Shown here one piece after another: positions 15,703-17,881 of a stretch of DNA of 17,881 nt. This DNA comes from Treponema sp. (GTDB taxonomy: Bacteria > Spirochaetota > Spirochaetia > Treponematales > Breznakiellaceae). A model generated the notes under the pieces. That model was not told the origin of the DNA. It searched no databases and saw only the letters and a list, made by a program, of their open reading frames with translations. Both the position numbers and the translations under genes were made by a program. The DNA is taken from positions 1-17,881 of the forward strand of contig JAIWNU010000043.1 of assembly GCA_020216655.1 (NCBI GenBank), read 5' to 3'. Positions within the stretch are counted from its first letter, which is position 1, and each line of letters starts with the position of its first letter.

Positions 15703-16595
15703 TTCCGGTTTCTGTTCCCTATCGAATTTCGGGTCTGTCTACCGACTCCCGCCTTATTGTGTATTCTATCGTAGCAGTCCTTGGCATACTGATACAGGTT
15801 TTTGTTCCCCCGTACAGGACCGCAGGTATTTTTATGATGCTCTTGCCGCTTCCTTTGCTCAGTGCCCGTCCCTGGACTAATAAACCAAAGGATCTAGGAG
15901 AAGAGAATTGGCAGGCGGTTACCGATGCGGAAGTGGATCGGATTGCTGAAAACTTTAAGAATGCCCGGAAAATCCGCATCCCCCTCTGGTACCGCCCCGG
16001 TTTCGGCATACCCTTTACGATTATCCTGGCGGTTCTCTCCTTTGTGTTTGACCTTGAACGCACTATCCCTGGCATCCTTTGTATGGACGCCCTTATTCTT
16101 CTCTGGCCCGCCCTCTATTTTCTCAAAATTATGATTTGGATTCCCCGCCAATTTGAACTGATTATGACCGCCATTCAGGCGGCTCGGACTGTTTCGCTGC
16201 CTGCTGGCATTCACTGTACACCCTATCTCCGATTTGACCGTGACAGGGAGGGCCTGCGCATTCCGGAAGACTGCAGGCTCATGTATGAAATCCGCAACAA
16301 GCCGGCAGACCTCGTGGGTGTTCAGGTCCAGGTAGCCGTCAATAACGGACCGAACGGCGAAGTTCCCTATATGTATGCGGTCGTGCTGACCCACGGCCAG
16401 GGACAGACCTGGAAGAAAATTATCAGCATGGGGCTGGACCATAAATTTGTGGTGGAGCCGGGAGGCGATGAAGACTATGGTACCGTTGTCATCAGGCAAA
16501 AAACCGATGACGGGGGCTACCATACCACTAAGGATGACTGCAGAACTTTGATCTATTGGGTAATTCAAATTTTGGAAAAATTGGCATCAAATTGA
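15699..16595 (+). CDS. Membrane protein of the radical SAM operon, unknown function
   Basis: The 298-residue product overlaps the radical SAM stop by four bases (ATGA) and follows AAGGAG at a six-base spacing. It has hydrophobic stretches at about 19-37 and 42-55, then a polar loop (EENWQAVTDAEVDRIAENFKNARKIRIP). Two more helices follow (FTIILAVLSFVFDL and PGILCMDALILLWPALYFLKIMIWI). The final 140 residues are soluble and beta-rich (LVGVQVQVAVNNGPNGEVPYMYAVVLTHGQGQ...). No family or catalytic motif is recognised. Its fixed coupling to the maturase suggests it takes part in the same process, for example by holding the modified membrane protein or helping to move it, but this is inference. Confidence 0.82.
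   Translation: MIPVSVPYRISGLSTDSRLIVYSIVAVLGILIQVFVPPYRTAGIFMMLLPLPLLSARPWTNKPKDLGEENWQAVTDAEVDRIAENFKNARKIRIPLWYRPGFGIPFTIILAVLSFVFDLERTIPGILCMDALILLWPALYFLKIMIWIPRQFELIMTAIQAARTVSLPAGIHCTPYLRFDRDREGLRIPEDCRLMYEIRNKPADLVGVQVQVAVNNGPNGEVPYMYAVVLTHGQGQTWKKIISMGLDHKFVVEPGGDEDYGTVVIRQKTDDGGYHTTKDDCRTLIYWVIQILEKLASN
16578..16589 (+). repeat. Direct repeat flanking the palindrome cluster, left copy
   Basis: AAATTGGCATCA at the very end of the preceding gene is repeated exactly at 16735-16746, and similarity continues for a few bases beyond. The two copies bracket the palindrome cluster, as a duplicated target would, but 12 bases could also reflect shared repeat sequence. Confidence 0.5.
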
Positions 16596-16596
16596 G

Positions 16597-16629
16597 GTTC
16601 TTTCAAAACTCAGGGAGTTTTGAAAGAAC
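16597..16629 (+). repeat. Perfect 15-bp hairpin directly after the radical SAM operon, possible terminator
   Basis: GTTCTTTCAAAACTC and GAGTTTTGAAAGAAC pair perfectly across a three-base loop, starting one base after the last gene's stop. Position suits transcription termination or 3' end protection. There is no T-run after the stem, so it is not a canonical intrinsic terminator. Confidence 0.65.
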
Positions 16630-16633
16630 TACC

Positions 16634-16718
16634 TTGAAATCCGCGATTTAGCGCGACGGTTGCATGCGTTCTATATGAAACAGCATGCAACCGCAAGCAA
16701 TCGCAAAGCCAATTTCAA
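16634..16718 (+). repeat. Long imperfect hairpin with three stems
   Basis: Three nested arms pair in order: TTGAAAT (16634-16640) with ATTTCAA (16712-16718), GCGATT (16643-16648) with AATCGC (16699-16704), and CGGTTGCATGC (16657-16667) with GCATGCAACCG (16683-16693). The apical loop is 15 bases. It could be a small structured RNA, a palindromic repeat unit or a protein-binding site. No coding frame explains it. Confidence 0.55.
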
Positions 16719-16742
16719 AAGTAACCGACTTTTGAAATTGGC
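16708..16742 (+). repeat. Perfect 15-bp hairpin overlapping the long hairpin
   Basis: GCCAATTTCAAAAGT (16708-16722) pairs perfectly with ACTTTTGAAATTGGC (16728-16742) across a five-base loop. Its left arm includes the outer arm of the preceding long hairpin, so the two structures exclude each other. The right arm is the second copy of the 16-base repeat found at 11938-11953. Confidence 0.7.
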
Positions 16743-16746
16743 ATCA
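16735..16746 (+). repeat. Direct repeat flanking the palindrome cluster, right copy
   Basis: Exact second copy of AAATTGGCATCA, lying within and just past the last hairpin. A GAGGAGG ribosome-binding-like sequence follows soon after, but the only frame it could serve is a three-codon TTG frame ending in TAA before the insertion sequence. Confidence 0.45.
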
Positions 16747-16785
16747 CATTAAAGAGGAGGATATTTATTGGTTGTTTAACAGACA

Positions 16786-17881
16786 TGGTACCCCCCTGGA
16801 CATTAGGCAGCCCATAGAGCAAGTTCAGCTTTATACTGAACCAGTAAGTTGTCAAGGATGACCGGCGGAAATACCACTGCGTCTGCCGGTAGTTCTGGGT
16901 ATGTCTCTCGTACCAGGTTTAACGGTGTATTACCCTTGTAACGATTATACCGGCCGCAATTAAACCACTTTTGGTAGTGCGCTGCTTTTTCCAAAAAATC
17001 CTGCTCAGAAGCAAACGTCTCAGCAGCATACAGTTCTTCCTCAATCCACCGATGGGAACTCTCCACATCACTTTGATAGGTCTTTGCTCCCGGTGGGATA
17101 CGATGATGATGGGCTCCCCAGCATCGTTCGACGAGCTTGGTGAATATCGTGACCTTAGTGCTGTTCCATGGGGCGGTAAACTCCGTCCCGTTGTCCGTTT
17201 GCACCACTGACCCCTCAAAACGAATCCCATACCGCTGAAAATGCTCATGAAGGGTGAGCAGAAACAGTGATGCGTTGGTGACACTCTTTTCCCGCCCATA
17301 GGCAATAAAGAGGGCCCCGGTACGAACACAGCGGGCGGTAAACTGGTATTTGGGTAGGTTATGCCGGCGATATTCCTCATACAACTCGGGAATGTCATCC
17401 AGATATTTTACATCCACCTGGAGCTTCTCCATGGCTTTCAGCCGCTGCTTCACCAGCCGTAAGTCTCGTTTCTTCTCCACCACCTTTCGCTGCGGCCGTA
17501 ATAATCCTTCAGCCCGGAGTATTTTCAGTACCGTCGTTACACTCACCGGTAGCTCTAATTCTTGCTTCAATCGCGTTGCACTCTTTCGTTTGCCTGCCCG
17601 CTGCAGTTCCTCTACTGCTTGCTTAAGCTTAAAGCGTATCCAGGGCTTCGTGGCTCGAGGACTGGTGTGTGGCCGGCGGCTCTGTTCGACAAGTCCTGCC
17701 TTCTTCTCTGCTTCATACCGCCTCACCCACTTCCTCACCGTCTTTACGGTCGTCCCATACTGATGAGCGGTAGGCTTAATACCATGCTCTAAAGCGGCTT
17801 CTACCAGCTCAAGCCTTGCTGCATACCGGTCTTTACTTATCTTGATAAACTCGTAATACTTCTTCTCGTACATTGGTACCC
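16786..17881 (-). mobile_element. IS481-like insertion sequence, right end at or beyond the window edge
   Basis: The element contains a complete transposase and little else. The left boundary is placed at TGGTACCCCCCTGGACATT, which resembles insertion sequence ends, immediately before the transposase stop. The right side has GGTACC just before the last base, but no matching inverted repeat can be completed within the window. Boundaries are therefore approximate. No target duplication can be checked. Confidence 0.7.
16803..17873 (-). CDS. IS481-like family transposase (DDE integrase core)
   Basis: By family it catalyses cut-and-join transposition of its own element. The 356-residue protein is intact. 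It has an N-terminal helix-turn-helix (about 20-55, YGTTVKTVRKWVRRYEAE), a second winged-helix segment (about 98-127), and an rve-type integrase core (about 145-300). The acidic catalytic residues are D154 (LQVDVKY), D227 (QTDNGTEF) and E271 (YQSDVESSHRWIEEE). The D227 to E271 spacing (43 residues between) is longer than the usual near-35, because of a small insert around HHHRIPPGAK. The ATG at 17873 lies only eight bases from the right edge, so its ribosome binding site is outside. Family placement is by motif and could also be a related rve group. Confidence 0.88.
   Translation of the reverse strand: MYEKKYYEFIKISKDRYAARLELVEAALEHGIKPTAHQYGTTVKTVRKWVRRYEAEKKAGLVEQSRRPHTSPRATKPWIRFKLKQAVEELQRAGKRKSATRLKQELELPVSVTTVLKILRAEGLLRPQRKVVEKKRDLRLVKQRLKAMEKLQVDVKYLDDIPELYEEYRRHNLPKYQFTARCVRTGALFIAYGREKSVTNASLFLLTLHEHFQRYGIRFEGSVVQTDNGTEFTAPWNSTKVTIFTKLVERCWGAHHHRIPPGAKTYQSDVESSHRWIEEELYAAETFASEQDFLEKAAHYQKWFNCGRYNRYKGNTPLNLVRETYPELPADAVVFPPVILDNLLVQYKAELALWAA

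Overview
The window looks like a chromosomal segment of a spirochaete, most likely a Treponema or close relative. The reasons are a class III adenylate cyclase with a TPR-like tail ending in a PPPADWDGVxxMTEK-type sequence, lipoproteins with loose lipoboxes, families of secreted barrel-like proteins, and an RqcH/NFACT protein of reduced size. Base composition is near 50% G+C by eye. Species cannot be fixed from the sequence alone.

Layout. (1) 1-858, minus: the near-complete N-terminal part of an AmmeMemoRadiSam protein B (MEMO family) gene that runs off the left edge. (2) 959-7276, plus: a tightly overlapping five-gene operon made of a membrane adenylate cyclase followed by two consecutive pairs, each a secreted barrel-like protein and a lipoprotein. 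(3) 11901-7294, minus: an operon of an NFACT/RqcH-like ribosome quality control protein, a large one-pass coiled-coil protein and a polytopic membrane protein. (4) 11999-16595, plus: a four-gene operon of a small two-helix membrane protein, a DUF2207-like membrane protein ending in nine Cys-His-rich tetrapeptides, a radical SAM/SPASM enzyme with a PqqD-like N-terminal domain, and another membrane protein. (5) 16596-16785: an intergenic cluster of nested inverted repeats. (6) 16786-17881, minus: an IS481-like insertion sequence whose right end is at or beyond the window edge.

The most interesting part is region 4. The substrate-like tail (ACHS repeated with a strict four-residue Cys spacing) is encoded immediately before, and overlapping, the radical SAM enzyme. 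Predicted topology puts the tail in the cytoplasm, where such an enzyme works. The nine DNA repeat units vary at synonymous positions but keep the protein pattern, so the tail appears to be under selection. I propose a peptide-modification system that acts on the tail of a membrane protein instead of on a small secreted precursor. The modification chemistry and the role are unknown.

The divergent genes at 858 and 959 both have a good -35/-10 pair whose -10 hexamer ends exactly six bases before the ATG, which predicts leaderless transcripts. The operon at 11999 may be similar. A 16-base sequence occurs in direct orientation just before and just after the region 4 operon, and is part of the palindrome cluster on the right.
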